Below, piece by piece: positions 15,702 through 23,986 of a DNA stretch of 39,007 bases. The stretch's first letter is position 1. Each line of letters opens with the position of its first letter. This DNA is from an uncultured Eubacteriales bacterium (lineage in GTDB: Bacteria; Bacillota; Clostridia; Lachnospirales; Lachnospiraceae), in contig ONED01000012.1 in assembly GCA_900316755.1 (NCBI GenBank), positions 1 to 39,007 of the forward strand, written 5' to 3'. Position numbers and translations under genes: made by a program. Below the pieces are notes generated by a model, which saw only the letters and a list, made by a program, of their open reading frames with translations, had not been told where the DNA came from and made no database searches.

Positions 15702-15995
15702 CTACTTAATTACCGTCTGTTGTTTTTTTAATCTCGCATTCTCTTCGAGGAGTCTTTTAATCTCGAGTTCCTTTGCTGCCAGAAGGGCTTCAGCCTCGTT
15801 AGCACGGGTTGTGGCTTCGTTAGCACGAGCCTCTGCTGCCTCCGCTCTCTGTCGTTCCATTTCACGACCTTCTTCACGTATGGCTTCTTCATACATCTTT
15901 TTATCAAATGTAGTTAAAAACATATCTACTACCTCCGCCCGATGTTTTGTAAGAACATCTTTTAAGATACCTTCCTTTTTGATGCCATAAAGGCT
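15702..15995 (-). pseudogene. C-terminal remnant of an Rpn-family nuclease/transposase-like gene
   Basis: On the minus strand a frame of 141 codons is open from 16127 to 15702. Only the part from about 15995 resembles a protein family: YGIKKEGILKDVLTKHRAEV and then VVDMFLTTFD match the C-terminal region of Rpn/PD-(D/E)XK transposase-like proteins. These are normally about 280-330 residues with an N-terminal nuclease domain. That domain is absent, and no ribosome site or plausible start marks the remaining part. The end is a run of heptads (RAEAAEA, RANEATT, RANEAEA), a coiled coil encoded by 21-bp near-repeats. I read this as a decayed gene tail rather than a working gene. Confidence 0.7.
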
Positions 15996-16057
15996 GATAA
16001 ATAGATGTGAAAACTCACAGGAAATACAGAAATGTATTTTATGCCCTCCTATTTTAT

Positions 16058-16103
16058 TTGAAAAGTGTAAAAAAGTCTGACTATTTTCTGTTGAAAAGTG
16101 TAA
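16058..16103 (+). repeat. Direct repeats in the promoter of the AAA_14 ATPase
   Basis: Two exact 13-base copies beginning TTGAAAAG lie at 16058-16070 and 16091-16103, 33 bp apart, which places them on the same face of the helix. The second copy contains the -35 box. This arrangement suits two binding sites for a regulator, or it may be a chance duplication. Confidence 0.6.
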
Positions 16104-16119
16104 TAATATAAGATACAAT
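16091..16119 (+). promoter_or_regulatory. Promoter of the AAA_14/DUF4143 ATPase gene
   Basis: TTGAAA (16091-16096) and TACAAT (16114-16119) are spaced by exactly 17 bases, 31 bp upstream of the start codon. Confidence 0.75.
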
Positions 16120-16150
16120 AGATTCAAACAAAGATTCAGGAGAACATTTT

Positions 16151-17503
16151 ATGCTTTACCGTAAAATAGAATCGTTTATTCGAGACCATTTGGAGTCCAA
16201 GAATAACAAAATTCTTTTAATAGAGGGTGCCAGGCAAATCGGAAAGACTTATATTATCCGAAAAGTGTCAAAGGAACTATTTGAGAACTATATAGAAGTA
16301 AACTTTGTATTGGATGCAGCCGGGGCAAAGTTGTTTGAAAATGTACATTCAATCGAGGACTTTTATTTTACTCTCAGTACTGTTGCCGGTGATAAAATGA
16401 AGGATAGAGAAAACACCATAGTATTTCTTGATGAGATACAAGAATATCCCCAATTTATCACTTTGCTGAAATTTCTCAGAGAAGACAATCGGTTTGAATA
16501 TATCGCAAGCGGTTCGTTGCTCGGCGTAACCTTGGCTGAAACAACTTCTATTCCCATCGGTTCTATTCTTCATAAGAGAATGTACCAATTGGATTTTGAG
16601 GAGTTTTTGATTGCCAACGGTTTTTCGCAGTCGGCGATAGATTCCCTTGAGGAAAAGTTCCGAACAAACGTTACCCTTGAGCCTGCTATGCATGACAGGA
16701 TGATGGATCTTTTCAAGAAGTATTTGATTGTCGGCGGATTGCCTGATTGCGTAAACACATTTATTTCTACTCGTAACGTTATGGCTATAAGACAGATCCA
16801 AACGGATATTACGAACTATTATAAGGCAGATGCAGGCAAACGAGACGAGGAACGCAAGCTGAAGATCCGAAGAATCTATGATATGCTTCCTTTGGTGATG
16901 CAGAGCACAAAAAAACGCATTGTTGTCAAGAATATCGAAGGCATCAAGGGGAAACGCTATTCGAACTATATTGACGAGTTTGATTATCTTATCAATAGCG
17001 GTATTTCCAATGAAGTTAAGGCAGTTTCCACTCCTGTTTATCCACTGTGCCAAACGCAAAATAAAAACTTACTTAAGCTTTATATGAATGATGTAGGGCT
17101 GTTGTCGAATATTTTGTACCGCAATAACACAAAGCCGATTTTAGAGAATGTTCGCTCGGTTAATCTCGGTGCATTGTATGAAACTGTCGTTGCAAGCCAG
17201 TTGAAAGCTCTTGACCATAACCTTTTTTACTACGACAATCGCAGCAACGGCGAGGTTGATTTCCTTATTGATGACTATGAAAATCTTGCGGTGCTTCCGA
17301 TTGAAGTTAAGAGTGGCAGAGATTATATGATTCACAGTGCGATAAATAAATTCCTCGCTAACCCGGAATATCCCGTGGCGAGGGGTGTGGTTTTATCTAA
17401 CGATAGAGAAATTAAAACTGTAGGTAAGATCACATACTATCCTATCTATTTTATTATGTTTTTTAAGAGCTCGGTTGATTACGGAAAAGATTTGCTCCTG
17501 TAA
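16151..17503 (+). CDS. AAA_14/DUF4143 ATP-binding protein
   Basis: The 450-residue protein begins with an AAA_14 ATPase core. The Walker A is GARQIGKT (about residues 26-33), the Walker B is IVFLDEIQEYP (about 90-100), and the arginine/sensor region is FEYIASGSLLG. The second half is a DUF4143 domain with a PD-(D/E)XK-like end: GEVDFLID and then LPIEVKSGRDY match the D-x(n)-E-x-K pattern. Such proteins are abundant and often multicopy in gut Firmicutes and Bacteroidetes. Their function is unknown, and they are commonly listed as accessory or mobile genes. AGGAGA (16139-16144) precedes the ATG. The gene is bounded by a decayed nuclease remnant upstream and a possible remnant downstream, which supports later arrival between core genes. 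Confidence 0.9.
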   Translation: MLYRKIESFIRDHLESKNNKILLIEGARQIGKTYIIRKVSKELFENYIEVNFVLDAAGAKLFENVHSIEDFYFTLSTVAGDKMKDRENTIVFLDEIQEYPQFITLLKFLREDNRFEYIASGSLLGVTLAETTSIPIGSILHKRMYQLDFEEFLIANGFSQSAIDSLEEKFRTNVTLEPAMHDRMMDLFKKYLIVGGLPDCVNTFISTRNVMAIRQIQTDITNYYKADAGKRDEERKLKIRRIYDMLPLVMQSTKKRIVVKNIEGIKGKRYSNYIDEFDYLINSGISNEVKAVSTPVYPLCQTQNKNLLKLYMNDVGLLSNILYRNNTKPILENVRSVNLGALYETVVASQLKALDHNLFYYDNRSNGEVDFLIDDYENLAVLPIEVKSGRDYMIHSAINKFLANPEYPVARGVVLSNDREIKTVGKITYYPIYFIMFFKSSVDYGKDLLL

Positions 17504-17620
17504 CAGTCGATATTTCGTTCTTCAATAAGCTTTGCTGCGGTCATCCAGATGCTAGGTTTTCCGTCGGGTCCGGTTGTATTTTCCGGTCGAGTTTGGTATA
17601 CTAAAGCATAAAAGAAATGG
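17479..17620 (-). pseudogene. Possible C-terminal remnant of an unknown minus-strand gene
   Basis: Read on the minus strand, a frame without stops enters from about 17620 and ends at a TAA near 17479, inside the last codons of the ATPase. The translation contains TGPDGKPSIWMTAAKLIEER, which has protein-like composition, unlike most antisense frames here. No start codon with a ribosome site is visible, and the M16C gene promoter runs through it. I do not recognise the family, and a chance open frame of about 45 codons remains possible. Confidence 0.3.
17574..17602 (+). promoter_or_regulatory. Promoter of the M16C peptidase gene
   Basis: TTGTAT (17574-17579) and TATACT (17597-17602) are separated by 17 bases, 42 bp upstream of the start. 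Confidence 0.65.
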
Positions 17621-17644
17621 ATTGGACAGGGTGAAAGAATTGAT

Positions 17645-20569
17645 ATGAATCAGAAAACATTCAAAAACTACGAATTACTGCAACAAAAGACATTACACGA
17701 TTTACAATCCGAAGGGTATCTGCTCCGGCATAAGAAAAGCGGGGCAAGAGTTCTTCTTATGGAAAATAAGGATGAAAATAAAGTATTTTCGATTGGATTT
17801 CGGACTCCGCCGGAGAACAGTACCGGAGTTCCGCACATTTTGGAACACTCCGTACTCTGCGGTTCCAGAGATTTCCCACTTAAGGATCCGTTTGTGGAGC
17901 TGGTGAAGGGGTCGCTTAACACGTTTTTAAATGCCATGACGTATCCGGATAAGACCGTTTACCCGGTGGCAAGCTGCAATGACAAGGACTTTCAGAATTT
18001 GATGCATGTGTATATGGATGCAGTTTTTTATCCGAATATTTATCAACATGAGGAAATCTTCCGGCAGGAGGGCTGGAGTTACCGATTGGAATCGGAAGAC
18101 GATGCGCTGACATACAATGGTGTGGTTTACAATGAGATGAAGGGCGCTTTTTCTTCTCCGGAGGGAGTATTAGACCGTGTGGTACTAAATACGCTGTTCC
18201 CGGATACGACCTATGCCAATGAGTCGGGCGGTGACCCGGAGGTGATTCCGGAGCTTACGTATGAACAGTTTTTGGAGTTCCACCGGAAGTACTATCATCC
18301 GTCCAACAGCTACATCTATCTCTACGGAGATATGGATATGGAGGAAAAGCTGAACTGGCTGGATGAAAGGTATCTGTCAAAATTTGAGACCTGTGAAATT
18401 GATTCGGAAATTCATTTGCAAAAACCTTTTGATGCAGTGAAAGAAATGGAGATGAATTATTCCATTTCCAGCAATGAATCGGAGGAGGATAATACCTATC
18501 TTTCTTACAATAAGGTCATCGGCACGAGTCTTGACCGGGAACTGTATCAGGCATTTCAGGTGCTTGATTATGCGCTTTTATCTGCACCGGGTGCGCCGCT
18601 TAAGAAAGCACTGGTGGATGCAGGTATCGGCAAGGATATTATGGGTTCTTATGACAATGGAATCTATCAGCCGATTTTCTCTGTGGTTGCAAAGAATGCA
18701 AATGCCAGTCAGAAAGAGGCGTTTGTTTCTGTGATTGAAAATACACTATCCGACATTGTAAAGAATGGGATGGATCGAAAGGCATTGGAGGCAGGGATTA
18801 ATTACCATGAATTCCGCTACCGGGAAGCAGATTTCGGGAATTATCCAAAGGGGCTTATGTACGGACTTCAGATGCTGGACAGCTGGCTCTATGATGAGAA
18901 GCAGCCATTTCTCCATGTGGAAGCGACGGAGACCTTTGCTTTTCTGAAATCGCAGGTGGAGAGCGGCTATTTTGAGCAGTTGATTCAGAAGTATTTACTG
19001 GACAATACGCATGGCGCGATTGTGGTGGTGAAGCCGGAGAAAGGGCGCACGGCCAGAATGGAGAAAGAGCTGGAAGTGCGTTTGCAGACATATAAAGAAA
19101 GCTTGAGTGATGCGGACAGAGAGAAGCTGGTGGCAGCGACACAGGAGCTTTTGGAATATCAGGAATCAGAAGAAACACCGGAGGATATGGAAAAGATTCC
19201 GGTACTGGAGAGGGAAGATATCAGCCGCGAGATTGCCCCGATTCAGAATGAAGTGCTTTCCTATGATGGGACGCCCGTGATTTTCCACGAGGTGGAGACA
19301 AACGGAATCGGGTATGTGGATTTGCTGTTTGATTTGTCGGGCGTTTCTGAAGAAATGCTTCCGTATGTGGGGATTTTACAGGCAGTGCTTGGAATCATTG
19401 ACACAGAGCATTATGAGTATGGAGAATTGTTCAACGAAATTAACGTGCATACAGGCGGGATAGGTACTTCTCTGGAGCTCTATCCGGATGTGACAAAGGT
19501 GAAAGAAAAGGAATTCCGTGCCACCTTTGAAATCAAGGCAAAGGCATTGTATCCGAAGCTTCCGGTGGCGTTTGAAATGATGGAAGAGATTTTGACAAAA
19601 TCGAAGCTCGGGGATGAAAAGCGTCTGAAAGAGATTCTTTCTATGACAAAATCAAGGCTTCAGATGCGATTCCAGTCTTCGGGACATACGACGGCGGCGC
19701 TTCGGGCGCTTTCCTATCTGTCCCCTATGTCAAAGTTAAAAGATTTGACGTCCGGAATCGGATTTTATGAGGTAGTAAGAGACTTGGAGGAGCATTTTGA
19801 AGAGCGGAAGGATAACTTGATTTTTAAACTTGAAACGCTGGTGAATGTACTGTTCCGTCCGGAAAATTTAATGGTCAGCTTTACGGCGGCGCGGAACGGG
19901 CTTGTGGGGCTTGCGGATATGGTATGTGCATTGAAAACGACCTTATTTACAGACGCATTCGAATCAGAACCCTGTGTGATTCATTGTGAAAAGAGAAATG
20001 AAGGCTTCGAGACTTCTTCCAAGGTGCAGTACGTGGCGCGTGTGGGCAATTTTATCGACGGAGGCAAGGAATATACGGGTGCGCTCCAGATTTTGAGAGT
20101 GATTTTAAGCTACGATTATCTGTGGCAGAATGTGCGTGTCAAAGGCGGAGCCTATGGATGCATGAGCAATTTTACGAGAATCGGAGAGGGATATTTTATG
20201 TCTTACCGGGATCCAAATCTGGAAAAGACCAACGCAGTTTACGAGGGTGTCGTGGATTATCTCAAAGGATTTTCGGTCAGTGAGCGGGATATGACGAAGT
20301 ATATTATCGGAACCATCAGCAACATGGATCAGCCCATGACACCTGCAGCGAAGGGCGACCGTTCCATGAATCTTTATATGAATCATGTTTCGGAGGAGAT
20401 GATTCGGAAAGAGCGGAATGAGGTGCTGGATGCTTCCAAAGAGGATATCCGTGCATTGGCAGAGATTGTGGAAGCCGTTTTGAAGCAGAATTATCTTTGT
20501 GTCATCGGAAGCGAGGAAAAGATAGAGGAACAAAAGGACTTATTTATGGAACGAAGGAGTATATTCTAA
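17645..20569 (+). CDS. M16C-family zinc metallopeptidase (PreP/Cym1-like)
   Basis: This 974-residue protein belongs to the insulinase superfamily, subfamily M16C, whose known members (PreP, falcilysin) degrade free peptides inside a closed two-half chamber. The inverted zinc motif is H64-I-L-E67-H68 (PHILEHSVLCGS), and the third ligand is probably E164 in VVYNEMKGAF. The full length and the C-terminal half, with KGGAYGCMSNFTRIGEGYFM, match the two-half single-chain architecture. There is no signal peptide, so it is likely cytoplasmic. It has its own promoter. era follows after 34 bp with no terminator between them, so read-through into era is likely. Confidence 0.95.
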   Translation: MNQKTFKNYELLQQKTLHDLQSEGYLLRHKKSGARVLLMENKDENKVFSIGFRTPPENSTGVPHILEHSVLCGSRDFPLKDPFVELVKGSLNTFLNAMTYPDKTVYPVASCNDKDFQNLMHVYMDAVFYPNIYQHEEIFRQEGWSYRLESEDDALTYNGVVYNEMKGAFSSPEGVLDRVVLNTLFPDTTYANESGGDPEVIPELTYEQFLEFHRKYYHPSNSYIYLYGDMDMEEKLNWLDERYLSKFETCEIDSEIHLQKPFDAVKEMEMNYSISSNESEEDNTYLSYNKVIGTSLDRELYQAFQVLDYALLSAPGAPLKKALVDAGIGKDIMGSYDNGIYQPIFSVVAKNANASQKEAFVSVIENTLSDIVKNGMDRKALEAGINYHEFRYREADFGNYPKGLMYGLQMLDSWLYDEKQPFLHVEATETFAFLKSQVESGYFEQLIQKYLLDNTHGAIVVVKPEKGRTARMEKELEVRLQTYKESLSDADREKLVAATQELLEYQESEETPEDMEKIPVLEREDISREIAPIQNEVLSYDGTPVIFHEVETNGIGYVDLLFDLSGVSEEMLPYVGILQAVLGIIDTEHYEYGELFNEINVHTGGIGTSLELYPDVTKVKEKEFRATFEIKAKALYPKLPVAFEMMEEILTKSKLGDEKRLKEILSMTKSRLQMRFQSSGHTTAALRALSYLSPMSKLKDLTSGIGFYEVVRDLEEHFEERKDNLIFKLETLVNVLFRPENLMVSFTAARNGLVGLADMVCALKTTLFTDAFESEPCVIHCEKRNEGFETSSKVQYVARVGNFIDGGKEYTGALQILRVILSYDYLWQNVRVKGGAYGCMSNFTRIGEGYFMSYRDPNLEKTNAVYEGVVDYLKGFSVSERDMTKYIIGTISNMDQPMTPAAKGDRSMNLYMNHVSEEMIRKERNEVLDASKEDIRALAEIVEAVLKQNYLCVIGSEEKIEEQKDLFMERRSIF

Positions 20570-20603
20570 CCGGGCAGGCCCTGTTGGAAATGAAGGAGAG
20601 CAT

Positions 20604-21500
20604 ATGAGAGCAGATTACAAATCGGGGTTTGTGACCCTGATAGGAAGACCGAATGTAGGAAAATCGACCCTGATGAATTATTTAATCGGGCAGAAGATTG
20701 CCATTACTTCAAATAAGCCGCAGACTACGAGAAACCGGATTCAGACGGTGCTTTCGACGGAGGAAGGGCAGATTGTGTTTGTGGACACGCCGGGGATTCA
20801 CAAGGCGAAAAATAAGCTGGGAGAATATATGGTAAATGTGGCGGAGCGCACGCTGAATGAGGTGGATGTGGTGCTTTGGCTGGTGGAGCCCTCCACATTT
20901 ATCGGAGCGGGGGAGAAGCACATTGTATCGCAGCTTGCAAAAGTGAAAACTCCGGTGATTCTGGTCATCAATAAAGTGGATATGGTAAAAAAGGAAGAGG
21001 TGCTGACGTTTATTGACGCATACCGCAAGATTTATGATTTTGCGGCGATTGTGCCGGTTTCTGCGCGGAGCGGGGAAAATACGGACGAACTTATTAAAGT
21101 CATTTTTCAGTTTCTTCCTTACGGACCACAATTTTATGACGAAGATACGATTACAGACCAGCCGGAACGGCAGATTGTGGCGGAATTGATTCGGGAAAAG
21201 GCATTGCATTGCCTTTCGGATGAGATTCCCCACGGGATTGCAGTGGCAATTGACCGTATGAAAAGACGGGGGAAACTCATGGATATTGATGCGACGATTA
21301 TCTGTGAGAGAGATTCCCACAAGGGGATTATTATCGGAAAGCAGGGTGCCATGCTGAAAAAAATCGGAAGCACAGCGCGATTTGAGATAGAAAAACTGTT
21401 GGAATGCAAGGTCAATCTACAGCTCTGGGTACGGGTGAAGAAAGACTGGAGAGACAGTGATTTTCTAATCAAAAACTTTGGTTATACGAAAGAGGAATAA
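20604..21500 (+). CDS. era: GTPase Era
   Basis: Era is an essential GTPase that binds 16S rRNA and helps 30S ribosome maturation. The protein is 298 residues, the usual length. GTPase motifs are GRPNVGKST (about 14-22), the switch threonines (PQTTRNR), DTPGIHK, NKVD and the SAR G5 motif (PVSARSGENT). The C-terminal KH domain has SHKGIIIGKQGAMLKKIG and ends in WVRVKKDWRDS. GAAGGAGA precedes the ATG. The order era, YqzL-like ORF, recO is a conserved Firmicutes arrangement. Confidence 0.98.
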   Translation: MRADYKSGFVTLIGRPNVGKSTLMNYLIGQKIAITSNKPQTTRNRIQTVLSTEEGQIVFVDTPGIHKAKNKLGEYMVNVAERTLNEVDVVLWLVEPSTFIGAGEKHIVSQLAKVKTPVILVINKVDMVKKEEVLTFIDAYRKIYDFAAIVPVSARSGENTDELIKVIFQFLPYGPQFYDEDTITDQPERQIVAELIREKALHCLSDEIPHGIAVAIDRMKRRGKLMDIDATIICERDSHKGIIIGKQGAMLKKIGSTARFEIEKLLECKVNLQLWVRVKKDWRDSDFLIKNFGYTKEE

Positions 21501-21598
21501 TTGTCAAGGGTTTTTGCAAAAAAAGAACTGGCAGATAGTTTCAGTATGTTTTGGATTCCTGTGGAAATTCTAAAAGTAATACGAAGGAGGGTTTTCAC

Positions 21599-21766
21599 AT
21601 GGAAGATAAAGAGTTATGGACAACATTTGAAAAAACAGGCAGCGTTCTGGATTATTTAAACTATAAGGGCGTCTGCCGGGAAGAACATTCGGGAGAGAGA
21701 ACGGTTGAGTCAGACAGTCATGGTGACCGGGATGGTACTGTCCGCGGCACCTATTGGGGAATATGA
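21599..21766 (+). CDS. YqzL-like small protein overlapping recO
   Basis: This ORF of 55 residues starts at ATG 21599 with a perfect AAGGAGG (21584-21590) 8 bases upstream. The first 25 residues (DKELWTTFEKTGSVLDYLNY) match the YqzL family, whose genes sit between era and recO in many Firmicutes. Bacillus YqzL is about 47 residues. Here the C-terminal half is highly charged and lies in a second frame over the first 62 bp of recO, so it may be poorly constrained. No function is established for the family. The overlap suggests that recO translation, which uses a TTG start, is coupled to it. Confidence 0.7.
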   Translation: MEDKELWTTFEKTGSVLDYLNYKGVCREEHSGERTVESDSHGDRDGTVRGTYWGI

Positions 21767-22457
21767 CAGAAGAATAGTGTTACTGACAAAGGAACGGGGA
21801 AAGCTTTCCGCTTTTGCAAAGGGCGCACGCAGGCAGAACAGTGCACTGATGGGGATGACGAATCCCTTTTCCTTCGGGCAGTTTACGCTTTATGAGGGAC
21901 GCACTGCATACAATCTGATGCAGGCGAATATTTCCAATTATTTTATGGAGCTTAGCACCGATTTTGAGGGAGCATACTACGGGTTCTATTTTATGGAGTT
22001 TGCGGACTATTATACAAGAGAATACAACGATGAGACACAGATGCTGAAGCTTTTGTATCAGTCGCTCCGGGCATTGGTCTCAAAGAAGTTTCCCTATGAA
22101 TTGATTCGGTGTATTTTCGAATTGAAAACACTGGTCATCAACGGGGAATATCCGGAGGTTTTTCAGTGCACGAGTTGCGGCGCGAAAGACCGGGGAATGG
22201 TCTTTAGCAGCAAAAATCACGGACTGGTCTGCGAGGAATGCCAAAGTCTTGCAAGTGATGGGATTGCATTGGACGATTCCACGCTTTATACGCTGCAGTA
22301 TATTGTGTCTTCCCCGATTGAAAAGCTTTACACGTTTGCCGTATCCAAGGAGGTGCTGCTTCGGCTAAAAAAAATGATGAAGCAATACCTCGGAATGTAT
22401 GTGGACAAACAGTTTAAGTCTCTTGAGATTTTAGAAATGTGTGTCAGTAAGGCTTGA
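21705..22457 (+). CDS. recO: DNA repair protein RecO
   Basis: RecO anneals single strands and, with RecR, loads RecA onto SSB-coated gaps. The 250-residue protein begins at TTG 21705 with GGGAGAG a few bases upstream. The N-terminal OB-fold region (VMVTGMVLSAAPIGEYDRR, then TKERGKLSAFAKGARR) begins right there, so a later ATG would cut the fold. A zinc-binding site is formed by C155, C158, C176 and C179 (CTSCG and CEECQ), as in RecO of Gram-positive bacteria. The gene overlaps the upstream YqzL-like ORF by 62 bp, and its stop codon lies within the -35 box of the glyS promoter. Confidence 0.95.
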   Translation: MSQTVMVTGMVLSAAPIGEYDRRIVLLTKERGKLSAFAKGARRQNSALMGMTNPFSFGQFTLYEGRTAYNLMQANISNYFMELSTDFEGAYYGFYFMEFADYYTREYNDETQMLKLLYQSLRALVSKKFPYELIRCIFELKTLVINGEYPEVFQCTSCGAKDRGMVFSSKNHGLVCEECQSLASDGIALDDSTLYTLQYIVSSPIEKLYTFAVSKEVLLRLKKMMKQYLGMYVDKQFKSLEILEMCVSKA

Positions 22458-22482
22458 AAAATCATGGCAATGCCTGTATAAT
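22454..22482 (+). promoter_or_regulatory. Strong promoter of glyS
   Basis: TTGAAA (22454-22459) and a perfect TATAAT (22477-22482) are spaced by 17 bases, 43 bp before the glyS start and overlapping the recO stop. There is no room for a T-box leader. Confidence 0.85.
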
Positions 22483-22524
22483 GGTTAGCATTGAAGAGAT
22501 TCATAGAATGAGAGGAATACGAAC

Positions 22525-23913
22525 ATGGAAAAAACGATGGATAAAATTGTAGCACTCGCAAAGTCAAGAGGGTTTGTGTATCCGGGCTCTGAGATATACG
22601 GAGGACTGGCAAATACATGGGATTATGGAAATCTTGGCGTAGAGTTGAAGAATAATGTCAAAAAGGCATGGTGGCAGAAATTTATTATGGAGAACCCGTA
22701 CAACGTGGGTGTGGACTGTGCCATCCTGATGAACCCACAGACCTGGGTAGCGTCCGGACATCTGGGCGGATTCAGCGACCCGCTTATGGATTGTAAAGAA
22801 TGTAAAGAAAGATTCCGTGCAGATAAATTAATCGAGGATTTTGCTGCGGAGCATGGAATTGAGCTTACAGAAAGCGTAGATTCCTGGACAAAGGAGCAGA
22901 TGGAAGCATGGGTTTCTGAGCACAATGTTCCGTGTCCGAGCTGCGGAAAACACAACTTTACGGAAATCCGTCAGTTTAACCTGATGTTTAAGACCTTCCA
23001 GGGCGTAACGGAGGATGCAAAAAATACGGTATACTTAAGACCGGAGACTGCACAGGGGATTTTCGTAAACTTCAAAAATGTACAGCGTACCTCCAGAAAG
23101 AAAATTCCGTTTGGTATCGGGCAGATTGGAAAGTCTTTCCGAAATGAGATTACACCGGGTAACTTTACCTTCCGTACCAGAGAGTTTGAGCAGATGGAAC
23201 TGGAATTCTTCTGCGAACCGGGAACAGACTTAGAATGGTTTGCATATTGGAAAGAGTTCTGCCTGAACTGGCTGAAATCACTGGGCATCAAGGAAGAGGA
23301 AATCAAGGCGAGAGACCACTCTCCGGAGGAACTTTGCTTCTACAGTAAGGCGACGACGGATGTGGAATTCTTATTCCCGTTCGGATGGGGCGAGCTGTGG
23401 GGAATCGCAGACCGAACTGACTACGATTTGACCCAGCATCAGGAAGTGTCCAAACAGGATATGACCTATTTCGACGATGAAAAGAAAGAGAAATATATTC
23501 CGTATGTCATCGAGCCGTCACTGGGTGCAGACCGTATGGTGCTTGCATTCCTTTGCAGCGCTTATGACGAGGAAGAATTAGAGGGCGGCGATGTCCGTAC
23601 GGTGCTTCATTTCCACCCGGCACTGGCTCCGGTTAAGATTGGTGTGCTTCCGCTTTCTAAGAAATTAAATGAGGGAGCAGAAAAAGTATTTACAGAGTTA
23701 TCAAAATACTACAACTGCGAATTTGACGATCGTGGCAATATCGGAAAACGGTATCGCCGTCAGGATGAAATCGGAACTCCGTTCTGCATTACATATGACT
23801 TTGAATCAGAAGAGGATGCAGCGGTGACTGTCCGTGATCGTGACACGATGGAGCAGGAAAGAGTCAAAATTGAAGATTTGAAAGCATACTTTGAGACAAA
23901 GTTTATGTTTTAA
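22525..23913 (+). CDS. glyS: Glycine--tRNA ligase, homodimeric type
   Basis: This class II aminoacyl-tRNA synthetase charges tRNA-Gly. At 462 residues it is the alpha2 form used by many Gram-positive bacteria, not the alpha2beta2 form. The N-terminus [20 protein letters not shown] is characteristic, and class II motifs appear as [19 protein letters not shown] and [17 protein letters not shown] (motif 2) and [15 protein letters not shown] (motif 3). A short zinc-like pair (CKECKERF and CPSCGKHNF) sits in the N-terminal third. The anticodon-binding domain has [12 protein letters not shown]. It has its own promoter overlapping recO, and a GGGGACG palindrome follows the stop. Confidence 0.97.
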   Translation: MEKTMDKIVALAKSRGFVYPGSEIYGGLANTWDYGNLGVELKNNVKKAWWQKFIMENPYNVGVDCAILMNPQTWVASGHLGGFSDPLMDCKECKERFRADKLIEDFAAEHGIELTESVDSWTKEQMEAWVSEHNVPCPSCGKHNFTEIRQFNLMFKTFQGVTEDAKNTVYLRPETAQGIFVNFKNVQRTSRKKIPFGIGQIGKSFRNEITPGNFTFRTREFEQMELEFFCEPGTDLEWFAYWKEFCLNWLKSLGIKEEEIKARDHSPEELCFYSKATTDVEFLFPFGWGELWGIADRTDYDLTQHQEVSKQDMTYFDDEKKEKYIPYVIEPSLGADRMVLAFLCSAYDEEELEGGDVRTVLHFHPALAPVKIGVLPLSKKLNEGAEKVFTELSKYYNCEFDDRGNIGKRYRRQDEIGTPFCITYDFESEEDAAVTVRDRDTMEQERVKIEDLKAYFETKFMF

Positions 23914-23917
23914 TGAT

Positions 23918-23956
23918 TTGGGGACGCGGTGAAATTCTATTTTGCCTCGTCCCCAA
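23918..23956. repeat. GGGGACG palindrome, copy 1
   Basis: TTGGGGACG and CGTCCCCAA form nine perfect pairs; the inner arms pair further with wobbles and one mismatch around a three-base loop. It lies 5 bp after the glyS stop and may act as a terminator-like stem, though no T-run follows. It shares its outer arms with the copy at 25384-25426. Confidence 0.75.
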
Positions 23957-23986
23957 TAAACAAGGTAGAATTGTAAGGAGAATGAT

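Noticed and set aside
15661..15990. Plus-strand open frame of 109 codons with Ser/Ala/Arg repeats
   Set aside because: It is the antisense reading of the heptad-repeat tail of the Rpn remnant and begins inside a terminator stem.
16349..17059. Minus-strand open frame of 236 codons opposite the AAA_14 ATPase
   Set aside because: It is a shadow of the ATPase gene, with no ribosome site or recognisable domain.
20709..21320. Minus-strand open frame of 203 codons opposite era
   Set aside because: It mirrors the codon pattern of era, is rich in His, Arg and Asn, and has no family resemblance or ribosome site.
22458..22524. T-box leader for glyS
   Set aside because: Only 67 bases separate recO and glyS, and a consensus promoter takes up part of them, so no T-box structure fits.
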